This document shows, piece after piece, positions 8,094-16,333 of a stretch of 64,000 nucleotides of DNA. The translations under genes were made by a program, and so were the position numbers. Each line of letters opens with the position of its first letter. Within the stretch, counting starts at the first letter, position 1. The stretch comes from Halomonas sp. LR3S48 (lineage in GTDB: Bacteria > Pseudomonadota > Gammaproteobacteria > Pseudomonadales > Halomonadaceae). The notes beneath the pieces were generated by a model. It was not told the DNA's origin, searched no databases, and saw only the letters and a program-made list of their open reading frames with translations. The stretch is from contig NZ_CP107009.1 in assembly GCF_025725665.1 (NCBI RefSeq), positions 3,596,001 to 3,660,000 on the forward strand. Reading direction: 5' to 3'.

Positions 8094-8168
8094 TCAGCGA
8101 ACATAGACATAGGCCGTCACTTCGAAGCCCAGGCGCAAGTCGCAGAATGCCGGATCAACCCATTGCAT
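8094..8168 (-). CDS. pqqA: PqqA-like precursor peptide, second copy
   Basis: A 24-residue peptide too short for routine ORF calling. It begins MQWVDPAFC, keeps the PqqA core DLRLGFEVT, and has the reactive Glu16 and Tyr20 spaced as in PqqA (EVTAY). It differs from the main PqqA by an added Cys9, a second Tyr22 and a C-terminal VYVR instead of IANR. GGGAGGTG lies just upstream of the ATG. It heads the minus-strand operon through the DHODH-like gene. Confidence 0.85.
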   Translation of the reverse strand: MQWVDPAFCDLRLGFEVTAYVYVR

Positions 8169-8460
8169 AAGGCACCTCCCATGATGCGATTCGTTGTCTG
8201 CAACGACAGCGTTGCCTGATCGAGGCTAGGAGGATCATCAATCGGAGGGAATGGCACTTTGGCCGCGACCAAGTACGCCTTTAGTGCTGATTTTTATCGT
8301 TTTTCAAGGAAAAACACGGAACAGGGAAGCGCTATTGACGGGCCTCAAGAAGGCTTGCTTTAGCCGCTTTTCCACCTGCCATTTAGCGGAAAAAACAATA
8401 CAAGAGCAGACGAAACGCTGGGGGAATCTTGCCGCAACGGCCTGCCGCTCGACACCTGCT
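8169..8460. promoter_or_regulatory. Upstream region of pqqA2
   Basis: About 290 bases without a gene between the ABC ATPase stop and pqqA2. It contains the inverted repeat GCACTTTGG (8254-8262) facing CCAAGTAC (8269-8276), related to sites upstream of other PQQ genes. It is AT-rich around 8280-8410. A weak CCGCT/AGCGG hairpin near 8370-8400 could end the upstream ABC transcript. I see no other gene. Confidence 0.4.
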
Positions 8461-9129
8461 TCAGGTGGCATCGGCCAGCCTCGTCAGGGTCTGCACCACG
8501 TCGACGCGATCGCATCCATGCGCCAGCCGCGCATCCCAGTGCAGCCGCGCCGGCCGACCGGCGAGATACCACACCCGATTGGCCAGGCGGGCCGCATCCT
8601 GCGCATCGTGAGTCACGCAGATCATTGCCATGTGCGGATACTGCTCCAGCAGCGCTTCGAGGCATTCGCGCAGCGACTGCGCGCGACGCGAATCGAGCGA
8701 AGCGAAGGGTTCGTCGAGCAGCAGCAGGTCGGGCTCGACGGCCAGGCAGCGCGCCAGTGCCGCCCTGCGCGCCATGCCCAGCGACAGCTGGTCGGGAAGA
8801 TAGTCGCCGTGGCCGGCCAGGCCGACCCGGGCCAGCAGCGCGTCGACGTCATCCGCCGCGGCGCCGACCAACATCAGGTTCTGACGCAGCGTACGCCACG
8901 GGAGAAGTCGATGCTCCTGGAACAGGTAGCCGATCCGCAGCGATGCCTCGCGTTTCGCGCCGCTTCCCGCCGACGGCTGGCCCAGACCCGCGATCAGGTT
9001 GAGCAGCGTGGTCTTGCCGATGCCCGAAGGCCCCAGCAGGCAGATCCGGTCGCCCGCGGCAATCCTCAGGGAGAGGCGTCCGAGGATCGGCTGAGGAGTG
9101 CCGTGATGCGCGACGTCCAGCTCAAGCAT
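8461..9129 (-). CDS. ABC transporter ATPase, nitrate/taurine type
   Basis: A 222-residue ATPase with Walker A GPSGIGKTT, signature LSLGMARRAALARC and Walker B LLLLDEPFASLD. It belongs to the SsuB/TauB/ThiZ-like importer group. The start overlaps the permease stop by 8 bases. It is third in a binding protein-permease-ATPase operon that runs toward the second pqqA cluster. The substrate cannot be read from sequence. Confidence 0.88.
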   Translation of the reverse strand: MLELDVAHHGTPQPILGRLSLRIAAGDRICLLGPSGIGKTTLLNLIAGLGQPSAGSGAKREASLRIGYLFQEHRLLPWRTLRQNLMLVGAAADDVDALLARVGLAGHGDYLPDQLSLGMARRAALARCLAVEPDLLLLDEPFASLDSRRAQSLRECLEALLEQYPHMAMICVTHDAQDAARLANRVWYLAGRPARLHWDARLAHGCDRVDVVQTLTRLADAT

Positions 9130-9886
9130 GTTGCGTTCCCCCGGCCCTGCGCCAGCGCGATGCGCGGCGCTCCAGCGGGCGCAGAGCGAGCCATTCGATC
9201 AACTGCACCACGGCAACGAACGCCAGGCTATAGGCCAGGATGGTGGCCACGTCGAAGACCTGGAAGGCCATGTGCAGTTGGAACCCGACCCCGTCGGAGC
9301 GCCCCAGCAGTTCGACCACCAGCACGATCTTCCACACTAGCGCCAGGCCGCTGCGGGCCGCCGCCATCAGGTAGGGCGCCAGCTGCGGCAGCCATACGTG
9401 AACCAGGCGCCTTCCGCAGCCGAAACGGTACACGTCCGCCATCTGCTCGAGGCGCACGTCGAGGCTACGGGCGCCCTCGCGTACCGTGACCGCCACGTTG
9501 GGCACCTTGTTGATCACCACCGCCAGCACCGCCGCTGCCTCGACCAGCCCGAACCACACGTAGAGCAGGATGATGGTGACCAGCGCAGGCAAGTTGAGCA
9601 GCGCCACCAGCAGCGGGTCGAGCAGGTCGTCGGCGAGTCGACTGCGCCCCATCCAGACCCCGAGCAGCGTGCCCAGCAACATGGCCAGAACGAAGCTGAA
9701 CGCCACCCGCCGCAGCGTCACGGCCAGGTGATGCCATAGCTCACCCGCCCGCTGCGCCTCCCCCAGGGTATCGAACACGACCCCGGGCGTGGGCAACAGG
9801 GCGCTGTCCAGCAGGCCGGCGACCAGCCACCAGACGAGCAGCAGCGTCGGCAGACCGACCCAGGCGGCCAGCGAGCGAAGGCTCAC
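9122..9886 (-). CDS. ABC transporter permease, nitrate/taurine type
   Basis: A 254-residue BPD-type inner-membrane permease with about six helices. The family motif region is SLDVRLEQMADVYRFGCGRRLVHVWLP-like, spanning roughly residues 140-167 and preceding the EAA-loop coupling helix. The ATG overlaps the binding-protein stop (ATGA). It works with the ATPase at 8461 and the receptor at 9883. This importer class takes up small organic ions such as sulfonates, pyrimidine precursors or nitrate; which one applies here is unknown. Confidence 0.85.
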   Translation of the reverse strand: MSLRSLAAWVGLPTLLLVWWLVAGLLDSALLPTPGVVFDTLGEAQRAGELWHHLAVTLRRVAFSFVLAMLLGTLLGVWMGRSRLADDLLDPLLVALLNLPALVTIILLYVWFGLVEAAAVLAVVINKVPNVAVTVREGARSLDVRLEQMADVYRFGCGRRLVHVWLPQLAPYLMAAARSGLALVWKIVLVVELLGRSDGVGFQLHMAFQVFDVATILAYSLAFVAVVQLIEWLALRPLERRASRWRRAGGTQHA

Positions 9887-10908
9887 GGCGTCTCCGTTGG
9901 CGCAGCGTAGCGATAGAACAGCCGCGACGGCAGCCGCCGCTGCGCATCGGTGCCGGCCAGCTGCAGCAGCCTCTGAAGATCGGCGATGCGCCTGTCATCG
10001 AGCGGCGCGGGCACGCCGTCGAGGAACCCTTGGCGAAACGCTTCGAACTCGGCCTCGCTTGCCACTCGCATCAACGGACGCAGATCGTCCCAGTGGGCGT
10101 CGTTCTCGGCAAGCGAGCGCTTGGTCTCGACCAGCGCGCTGGCGAAGCGATCCAGCAGCGTCCGGTTCTCGCGCACCCAGGTTTCGTGGAACACGTAGCC
10201 CAGCACCGGCAAGTCGCGCTCGAGCGACAGGGCGTCGAGCAGGTCCGCCATTTGCAGCAGCCGGCGGGCCTCCCCCGCCGCCTCGAGCCGCGCGGCGAAG
10301 TGCCAGTAGGTGACCAGTGCATCGACCCGGCCGCGGCGCAGCGCTTCACTGAGCAGCGGCGGCGCCGCGTACTGTACTTCGGCATCTCGCTCCAGATCGA
10401 GGTCGTGCTCGGCCGCCACCCGGCGCAGCAGGATCCAGCCCTTGCTGTCGGGTCCGCCGGCCACACCGATGCGCTTGCCGCGCAGGTCCTCGAGCGATGC
10501 GATGTCCGAATCCGGCGCCACCAGGATGTCGCCGATCTGCGAAGAGAACGGCAGGAAGAGGTAGGGTTCCCCCTGCTCGAAGCGCGCCTGGACCCAGAGC
10601 AGGTCGGCGACGGCCCCCGCCACCTCGCCGCTGGCAAGCGCGATGCGCGAGGCCGGCAGGTGCGGCACCAGGCGTACCTCGAGCGCGAAGCCGGCCTGAC
10701 GATCCAGGCCCCGCCGCTGCATGTGCGCCAGCTCCCAATGTGCCGTACCCGACTGCAGTACGCTGAGCCGGAGTGTCGGCGGCTCCTCGGCGTGTGCGAC
10801 GCTGCCAAGCAGCGGGAAGAGACCCACCCCTAAACCCAACGCGAGCAGGAGTCGGCAAAGGGCATGACGCAACGGGTGCGGCCATGAGGCGCGAGCAAGT
10901 ATCTTCAT
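9883..10908 (-). CDS. ABC substrate-binding protein, NMT1/THI5-like
   Basis: A 341-residue periplasmic receptor of the NMT1/SsuA-like fold. The signal peptide covers about residues 1-41 (a hydrophobic core LLLALGLGVGLFPLLG, ending VAHA). Typical family features are LRGKRIGVAGGPDSKGW and the RVDALVTYW hinge region. ATG 10908 is chosen because the signal peptide starts there. It is divergently transcribed from the CxxxCW gene, and the shared upstream region holds a GTACCTTGGTAC palindrome, so the importer may be co-regulated with the alcohol genes. Confidence 0.85.
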   Translation of the reverse strand: MKILARASWPHPLRHALCRLLLALGLGVGLFPLLGSVAHAEEPPTLRLSVLQSGTAHWELAHMQRRGLDRQAGFALEVRLVPHLPASRIALASGEVAGAVADLLWVQARFEQGEPYLFLPFSSQIGDILVAPDSDIASLEDLRGKRIGVAGGPDSKGWILLRRVAAEHDLDLERDAEVQYAAPPLLSEALRRGRVDALVTYWHFAARLEAAGEARRLLQMADLLDALSLERDLPVLGYVFHETWVRENRTLLDRFASALVETKRSLAENDAHWDDLRPLMRVASEAEFEAFRQGFLDGVPAPLDDRRIADLQRLLQLAGTDAQRRLPSRLFYRYAAPTETP

Positions 10909-10941
10909 GCCTGCACGATACGAAGGGCTTGGCGGTGCCAG

Positions 10942-10962
10942 AATAGTACCTTGGTACCGGCC
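10942..10962. promoter_or_regulatory. GTACCTTGGTAC palindrome between divergent genes
   Basis: ATAGTACCTTGGTACCGGCC lies between the ABC receptor gene (minus) and the CxxxCW gene (plus). Arms GTACC and GGTAC flank a two-base centre. It aligns with the site at 15-34. The TACC..GGTA layout suits a NarL/LuxR-type response regulator; this assignment is inference. Confidence 0.45.
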
Positions 10963-11045
10963 ACGTTGAGACAATGGTGGCATTCCCTGTTGTGCGATAC
11001 GTAGCGTTCAATGGACGCAACATCACAATACGACGAGGTGCATCC

Positions 11046-11645
11046 ATGGTGTTCAGGATCCTCCTCGCCCTGACGATGCTGGCCACCGCCACCTTCGCCA
11101 CCGGCGGTACGAGTCTGGCGGACGATGACCTGCGCAACGGCAGAGATCTCCTGTTCTCCGCCGACGGCTATCGCATCGATCGCTATCGCAGCCCCACCCC
11201 GTCGCATCTCGAAGGCGCCGAGGTGCTGGATACCGAATCCTTGGCCCAAGCGTTGGAGAGCCAGGCCGCGCCGCTACTGGTCGACGTATATAATCTGACC
11301 TGGCGGGCCGGTCGCTTCATCGCCACCAGCTCTCACGCCTCGCTGCCGGGCGCCACCTGGCTGCCCAACACCGGCCTCGGTGAGTTGTCACCGCCGTGGG
11401 AGCAATATTTCCTGAATCATCTGGCCCGGCTCACCGATGGCGACCGGCAACGCGCCCTGGTCTTCCTGTGTCGCAGCGATTGCTGGCTTTCCTGGAACGC
11501 AGCGCGGCGAGCAATGAGCCACGGCTACATCAGCGTTGGATGGTATCCGCACGGTGTGGATGGCTGGGAAGCCTCGGGACGACCGCTGGAAGAGGTCGAG
11601 CCCGCGGCGCCGACACCCGCGCTCGCGGAGTATGCCGGGCCGTAA
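11046..11645 (+). CDS. PQQ-catabolism-associated CxxxCW rhodanese-like protein
   Basis: A 199-residue exported protein with a signal peptide (about residues 1-25) and a rhodanese-like core ending in FLCRSDCWLSWNAARRA, the hallmark of the PQQ-associated CXXCW family (TIGR03865). The two cysteines could form a redox or sulfur-transfer site in the periplasm. GAGG precedes ATG 11046; the longer frame to 10974 lacks a ribosome site. The gene is followed by the response regulator after 52 bases. The exact role in alcohol oxidation is unknown. Confidence 0.8.
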   Translation: MVFRILLALTMLATATFATGGTSLADDDLRNGRDLLFSADGYRIDRYRSPTPSHLEGAEVLDTESLAQALESQAAPLLVDVYNLTWRAGRFIATSSHASLPGATWLPNTGLGELSPPWEQYFLNHLARLTDGDRQRALVFLCRSDCWLSWNAARRAMSHGYISVGWYPHGVDGWEASGRPLEEVEPAAPTPALAEYAGP

Positions 11646-11697
11646 CGAGCGGTCCGGCGCCTAACTACGACTACAACGACAATTCTCGGGGCCTGCC

Positions 11698-12378
11698 ATG
11701 TACAAGTTGCTGATCGCCGACGATCACCCTCTCTTCCGCGAAGCCATTTGCCGCGTGATTCGCGACGGATTCGAGAACGCCGAAGTCCTCGAGACCGAGG
11801 ACCTCGAGTCGACCCTGGTCCTGGCGCAGCAGCACGAGGACATCGACCTGATCCTGCTGGACCTCAACATGCCGGGCGTGCACGGCCTGTCCGGGCTGAT
11901 CCAACTGCGCAACGAGGCGCCGACCATCCCGGTGGTGATCATCTCGGCGGAACAGGAGAAGCAGGTCATCCTGCAGGCGGTCACCTACGGCGCGGTCGGC
12001 TTCATCACCAAGTCGTCTCCCCGCGAGCAGATGACCCAGGCCATTGCGCAGATCCTGGAGGGCAACATCTACCTGCCCTCGGACATCATTCGCTCCAGTG
12101 GTGGCGCGTCGCGGTCCACCCGCGGCGAGCCGAGCGTCACCGCACGCGAACTGGAGACGCTGACGCGCAAGCAGCTACAGGTGCTCGAACACATGACCCG
12201 GGGCGAATCCAACAAGATGATCGCCTACCACCTGAACATCGCCGAGACCACGGTCAAGGCGCATGTCTCGGCGATCCTGCGCAAGCTCGGTGTGCACAAT
12301 CGGGTACAGGCCATCCTCTCGGCCAGCGACGTCGACTTCAGCGTCTTCCACAAGCGTGGTCCGCGACCAGGCGACTGA
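11698..12378 (+). CDS. LuxR-family response regulator, ErbR/AgmR/ExaE-like
   Basis: A 226-residue two-component regulator. The receiver domain has acidic D8-D9, phosphoacceptor D55 ([10 protein letters not shown]) and the Lys in FITKSS. The LuxR helix-turn-helix is at about residues 153-205 ([30 protein letters not shown]). In pseudomonads such regulators activate quinoprotein ethanol dehydrogenase and pqq genes, and the surrounding genes match that setting. Its 3' end overlaps the convergent sensor kinase by 41 bases. The likely kinases are those encoded at 12338 and 16334. Confidence 0.88.
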   Translation: MYKLLIADDHPLFREAICRVIRDGFENAEVLETEDLESTLVLAQQHEDIDLILLDLNMPGVHGLSGLIQLRNEAPTIPVVIISAEQEKQVILQAVTYGAVGFITKSSPREQMTQAIAQILEGNIYLPSDIIRSSGGASRSTRGEPSVTARELETLTRKQLQVLEHMTRGESNKMIAYHLNIAETTVKAHVSAILRKLGVHNRVQAILSASDVDFSVFHKRGPRPGD

Positions 12379-14911
12379 GCGCCACACGCAGCTTGAGCGG
12401 CTTGACCGGCTTGTGCAGCAGCACATAGCCGAGTTCACGCATCTGTTGCTTGAGTTCATGACTGTGATTGGCGGTGATCGCCATGACCGGCAGCGGCTCG
12501 CGGCGGCGGGCATTGATACGTTCGGCCAGGGCCAGGCCGGTATCGCCGTCGTCGAGGTGGTAGTCGACGATCAGCACGTCGGCCGACGTCTCGCCCGGCT
12601 CCACCTGGGCCGCCAGGGCGGCCTCGCTGTCGGCCACGCACACCTCGCATCCCCAGCGCGACAGCAGTACGCGCATCGCCTCGCAGATGTCGGCGTCGTT
12701 GTCGACCACCCAGATGCGCTTACCCTCCAGCACCCCTTCATCGGCGATCGTGGTCGCTGCAAGCTCGGCTGGCCGGCTGCGGGGCGCCAGCTCCGCGTAA
12801 GGCAGCAGGACGCTGAAGCACGAGCCGCGGCCGGCGACCGAGGCCACGCTCAGCGGATGGTCGAGCATGCGCGAGATCTTTTCGGCGATTGCCAGGCCCA
12901 GCCCGAGGCCGCGGTCCTGCCGCCGGCCGGCGGCGTGGGAGCGGCGGAACTCCTGGAAAATCGCCCCTAGCTCATCGGTCTCGATGCCCATGCCGGTATC
13001 GCCCACGACGATCTCGAGCCCCTTCTCGCGACGCCGGCAACCGAGCAGGATGCGCCCCGCGCCGGTATAGCGGATGGCGTTGGACAAGAAGTTGCGTAGC
13101 ACCCGCGTCAGCAGTTGGATGTCGCTGCGTACCACGGCGCGGCTCGGCACGTAGTGAAACGCGAGCCCTTCGCTGGCCGCGACCTGGCGGTACTCGCGCG
13201 CCAGCCCGTCGAGCAGATCCGTGACTGCGAAGGCATCGGGGTCGGGGGTCACCACTCCCGCATCGAGCTTGGAGATATCCACCAGGGTGCCGAGCAGGCT
13301 CTCGACGTCCTTGAGCGAGCGTCCCGCCTGCTCGATCAGCTCGTGATGTTCGGGTGCCACGTCCTGCTCGCTCAGTGCACCGATGAACAGCCGGGCCGCA
13401 TTGAGCGGCTGCAGCAGGTCATGGCTGACCGCGGCAAGGAACTTGGTCTTCGACAGGTTGGCCGCCTCGGCTTCCGCCTTGGCCTCGCGCAGGCGCTGCT
13501 CGATCACGGCACGCTCCGCGATCTCCTCGCGCAGCTGGCCGTTGACCTGCGTCAGCTCGACGGTGCGCTCGCGCACACGCTGCTCCAGGTTCTGATACGC
13601 CTGATGCAGCGCCTCGGCGGTGCGCCGCCGCTCGGTGATGTCGCGGATCAGCACGAACAGCCCGATCACCTCGCCGTCGCCGTCAAAGTGGGGCACGTAG
13701 GCGCGCAGCAGCACTCGCCTCTCACCACTGCCGCTGACTTCGGGGAATTCGAAGGAGACGCTCTCGCCGGCCAGGGCGCGGGTCAGGTAGGGGCGCAACT
13801 GGGCGCAATGCTCGGCGCTGTGCAGGGCATCGAGCTCGCCGCCCAGCAGCAGGTCGCGCGGCCAGCCGTACCACTCCTCGTAGACTCGGTTGGTGAACAC
13901 GTAGCGCAGGTCGCGATCGAGGTAGGCGATCATTGCCGGCAGTTCGTCGGTGATGGTGCGAATCCAGTGCTCGCGCTCGCGCAGCGTCTCGGCGTGACGA
14001 ATGCGTTCGGTGACGTCGGTGAAGGTGAGCACCTGGCCACCGCCGGGCATCGCATGGCCGCGCACCTCCACCACCCGACCGTCGGCGAGATGCCGCTCGC
14101 AGGCCTGCGTCACGCCATGGGCGTCGCCGACATCGATCAGCTCGCTGTGGCGGCACAGCGCCGCCAGGTCGTGCGGTACCTCCAGCGTCACCAACCCGGT
14201 CAGCTCGCGGAAGCGCTGGTTGCACATCTCCAGCACGCCGCTGTCGGTGACCACCGCCACGCCCTGGGACAGACTGTCCATGGTGGCCTGCAGCAGCCGG
14301 GTCTTCTGAGCCAGGGCATGCTCGCGCTGGGCGTGCTCGTGGCGCTTGAGTTCGGTGATGTCCACGTAGAGGAACACGCGGCCTCCGCCGCGGGTGGGCC
14401 GTTGATGCACCTGCACCCAGCGGTCGTTGTGCAGGCGGTAGACCGTGCGCCGGTCGCGATGGCCGAGCTGCTCGCTGACCACCAGCCCCGAGTTCAGTGC
14501 CAGGCGACGCAGGTCCTCGAGCTGCATGCCCTGACGGATGCGGATGCCTGCCGGACGCCAGAACTCGGCGAAGCGGCTGTTGTAGCGCAGGATGCGCTGG
14601 TCGGCGTCGAACAGCACGAAGGCATCGGTGATGCTCTCCACGGCATCGGCCAGGTACTGCCCTGCGGCTTCCGCCCGCTCACGCGCCTCGGCCAGGAGCC
14701 GGTTGCTGGCGCGCAACTCATGGGTGGTCTGGTTGAGCGCCTGGGTGCGCTCGCGCACCTGCTCGGCAAGCAGCACGGCATGCTCGAAGGCGGCATAGGG
14801 AGCGCTGCGCGGCAGATTGCTGGCCTCGACGCGCTCGATCAGTGCCGCATTGATGCGCTTGAGCTTGGCGATCTCGCGTTCGAGCTCACGCTCGCGTTCA
14901 GCGGGTGCCAT
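12338..14911 (-). CDS. PAS hybrid sensor histidine kinase, NahK/ErcS'-like
   Basis: An 857-residue cytoplasmic kinase with no membrane segment. Order: N-terminal coiled coil (residues 1-100), PAS domains (about 100-430, including a PAS-C segment before RDITERR), coiled coil, HisKA ([19 protein letters not shown]), ATPase ([20 protein letters not shown]) and receiver ([23 protein letters not shown]). Its ATG lies inside the FIST gene end (14-base overlap). This FIST-kinase pairing matches NosP-NahK of Pseudomonas aeruginosa, where the FIST protein senses nitric oxide and controls the kinase. It probably signals to a separate phosphotransfer protein and the response regulator. Confidence 0.85.
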   Translation of the reverse strand: MAPAERERELEREIAKLKRINAALIERVEASNLPRSAPYAAFEHAVLLAEQVRERTQALNQTTHELRASNRLLAEARERAEAAGQYLADAVESITDAFVLFDADQRILRYNSRFAEFWRPAGIRIRQGMQLEDLRRLALNSGLVVSEQLGHRDRRTVYRLHNDRWVQVHQRPTRGGGRVFLYVDITELKRHEHAQREHALAQKTRLLQATMDSLSQGVAVVTDSGVLEMCNQRFRELTGLVTLEVPHDLAALCRHSELIDVGDAHGVTQACERHLADGRVVEVRGHAMPGGGQVLTFTDVTERIRHAETLREREHWIRTITDELPAMIAYLDRDLRYVFTNRVYEEWYGWPRDLLLGGELDALHSAEHCAQLRPYLTRALAGESVSFEFPEVSGSGERRVLLRAYVPHFDGDGEVIGLFVLIRDITERRRTAEALHQAYQNLEQRVRERTVELTQVNGQLREEIAERAVIEQRLREAKAEAEAANLSKTKFLAAVSHDLLQPLNAARLFIGALSEQDVAPEHHELIEQAGRSLKDVESLLGTLVDISKLDAGVVTPDPDAFAVTDLLDGLAREYRQVAASEGLAFHYVPSRAVVRSDIQLLTRVLRNFLSNAIRYTGAGRILLGCRRREKGLEIVVGDTGMGIETDELGAIFQEFRRSHAAGRRQDRGLGLGLAIAEKISRMLDHPLSVASVAGRGSCFSVLLPYAELAPRSRPAELAATTIADEGVLEGKRIWVVDNDADICEAMRVLLSRWGCEVCVADSEAALAAQVEPGETSADVLIVDYHLDDGDTGLALAERINARRREPLPVMAITANHSHELKQQMRELGYVLLHKPVKPLKLRVALSRLVADHACGRR

Positions 14912-16097
14912 TGCCTCGGCGCAGCTGGCCGATGACGACGCCGGTGAAGGTCTGGTTGAGGTGCATGCCATTGCACTGCTCTCCATAGGTGTTGAATCCC
15001 ACCACGCGGTAGTCACGCAGCAGTGCCGATGCGGCATCCCCGGCGGCGTCGGCCTCGATCTCCAGACGTCTCAGGAAACAGTCGCAGCCGATCACCAGTC
15101 GCGGCGCTCCCAGGCGTGCACAGATGTCGTCGAGCGCGGCGCGAAGATCGTCGAGAATGGGCGCGGCCCGCATGGCCGTCAGCACGATGCCGTTCTCCAC
15201 GGCGCAGTAGAAGCTCAGGCTGAGATCCTCGTTGACACGCTGGATCGAACGCACATAGGCATGGTCGTGAAGGCGCACCGCCAACGGGTGGCGGGCGAAG
15301 ACTTCCTCGTCGAGCTCGTCGACCCGGCACCCCACCAGGCGCGCGTACTCTTCGGCGGCCGGCTCGGCGTTGAGCTCGATGACCCGTCGGTGCTCGCGAT
15401 CCACGGCGGTCACCACCAGCTTGTCGTCGAGCGGGCGCAGGTGATGGGTGGTGAACACCTCGAAATCGAGCGCAGTGTTGATCATGATCACCACCGCGGC
15501 ACCGGTGCGAAAGCGCCCGTTGCCGTAGACGTGGGTACCGGACAGGCGGTTGTCGTCACCGGCACTGCCGCCGAAGTGGGGAATGCTGCCGAGCGCGGCA
15601 TTGAGTGTCGCCAGCACGCGCTCCTCGCTGGCCGACAGGCCGTCGAGCAGGGTCAGGGCGAAGGTGTGCCCCTTGATCGGGGCGATGTTCGCCTGGCGGC
15701 AGCGATCGAGAAGCCCATCGGTGAGCTGCTGCGCAGCGAGCAGCGAGACCTGGTCCAGGTCGTCGAGCACCGCATGGTCGAGGGCGAAGTCGCGCTGATC
15801 GAAGCCGATGGCGGTGATGCCGCCACGGCTGTAGCCGGCATCGGTGATTTCGCCGGCGGTGGTGCAACCGCACAGGGTCACGCCACCGAAGTGCTGTTCC
15901 ATGGCCTGGCCGAGCGCCTCGAGATCATATTCCGCCGAACAGAAAAACAGCACGCCGCCGAGCCAGGGATGCAGCAGCCGGCTCGCCAGGTCCTGGGCAG
16001 CCATGTCGGGCTCGCGGGAACCGGTGTGGGCCACCAGCACCGCCTCGTGGCGATCCGGGCTCTCGGTGACGTAGGGTATGGGGAGCTCGATATCCAT
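14898..16097 (-). CDS. FIST-domain sensor protein, NosP-like
   Basis: A 399-residue cytoplasmic FIST N plus FIST C protein. The N-terminal half has GGVLFFCSAEYD and GCTTAGEITDAGY, and the C-terminal half has LVIGCDCFLRR and GFNTYGEQCNGMHLNQT, typical of the family. NosP-type FIST proteins bind heme and nitric oxide and inhibit a partner kinase. This one is translated with that kinase type immediately downstream. Whether it binds heme cannot be seen. The upstream region contains a long palindrome (16152-16190). Confidence 0.82.
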   Translation of the reverse strand: MDIELPIPYVTESPDRHEAVLVAHTGSREPDMAAQDLASRLLHPWLGGVLFFCSAEYDLEALGQAMEQHFGGVTLCGCTTAGEITDAGYSRGGITAIGFDQRDFALDHAVLDDLDQVSLLAAQQLTDGLLDRCRQANIAPIKGHTFALTLLDGLSASEERVLATLNAALGSIPHFGGSAGDDNRLSGTHVYGNGRFRTGAAVVIMINTALDFEVFTTHHLRPLDDKLVVTAVDREHRRVIELNAEPAAEEYARLVGCRVDELDEEVFARHPLAVRLHDHAYVRSIQRVNEDLSLSFYCAVENGIVLTAMRAAPILDDLRAALDDICARLGAPRLVIGCDCFLRRLEIEADAAGDAASALLRDYRVVGFNTYGEQCNGMHLNQTFTGVVIGQLRRGNGTR

Positions 16098-16151
16098 GGG
16101 ACACTCACAGTGAATGGCCCCTCAAGTATAGGAAGCGCCCGCCGGCGGGGA

Positions 16152-16198
16152 TATGCCACTTGGGTGGTGTCCTTTCCGCCCAGTGGCATACCTAGGTA
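16152..16198. promoter_or_regulatory. Palindromes upstream of the FIST gene
   Basis: TATGCCACT (16152-16160) pairs with AGTGGCATA (16182-16190), and inner TGGG pairs with CCC, giving a 12-pair hairpin or operator. TACCTAGGTA, a perfect 10-base palindrome, follows at 16189-16198. CCACTTGGG inside the first arm resembles the GTACTTTGG sites elsewhere in the island. The remaining bases to 16333 hold no gene. Confidence 0.45.
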
Positions 16199-16333
16199 GT
16201 AGACGCCTTACCAGGACATGGTCACGCCCAGTGCCACGGTGTCGGTCTGCTCGATGTCTCCGCACCGTACAGCCCCGAGAACCGAAGCCTTACGCCCCGT
16301 ACTGAAGCAGAACATCTGGCCGCGTATTCGCCT

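Noticed and set aside
13115..14935. A 606-codon plus-strand open frame
   Set aside because: Antisense to the hybrid kinase; no recognisable domain.
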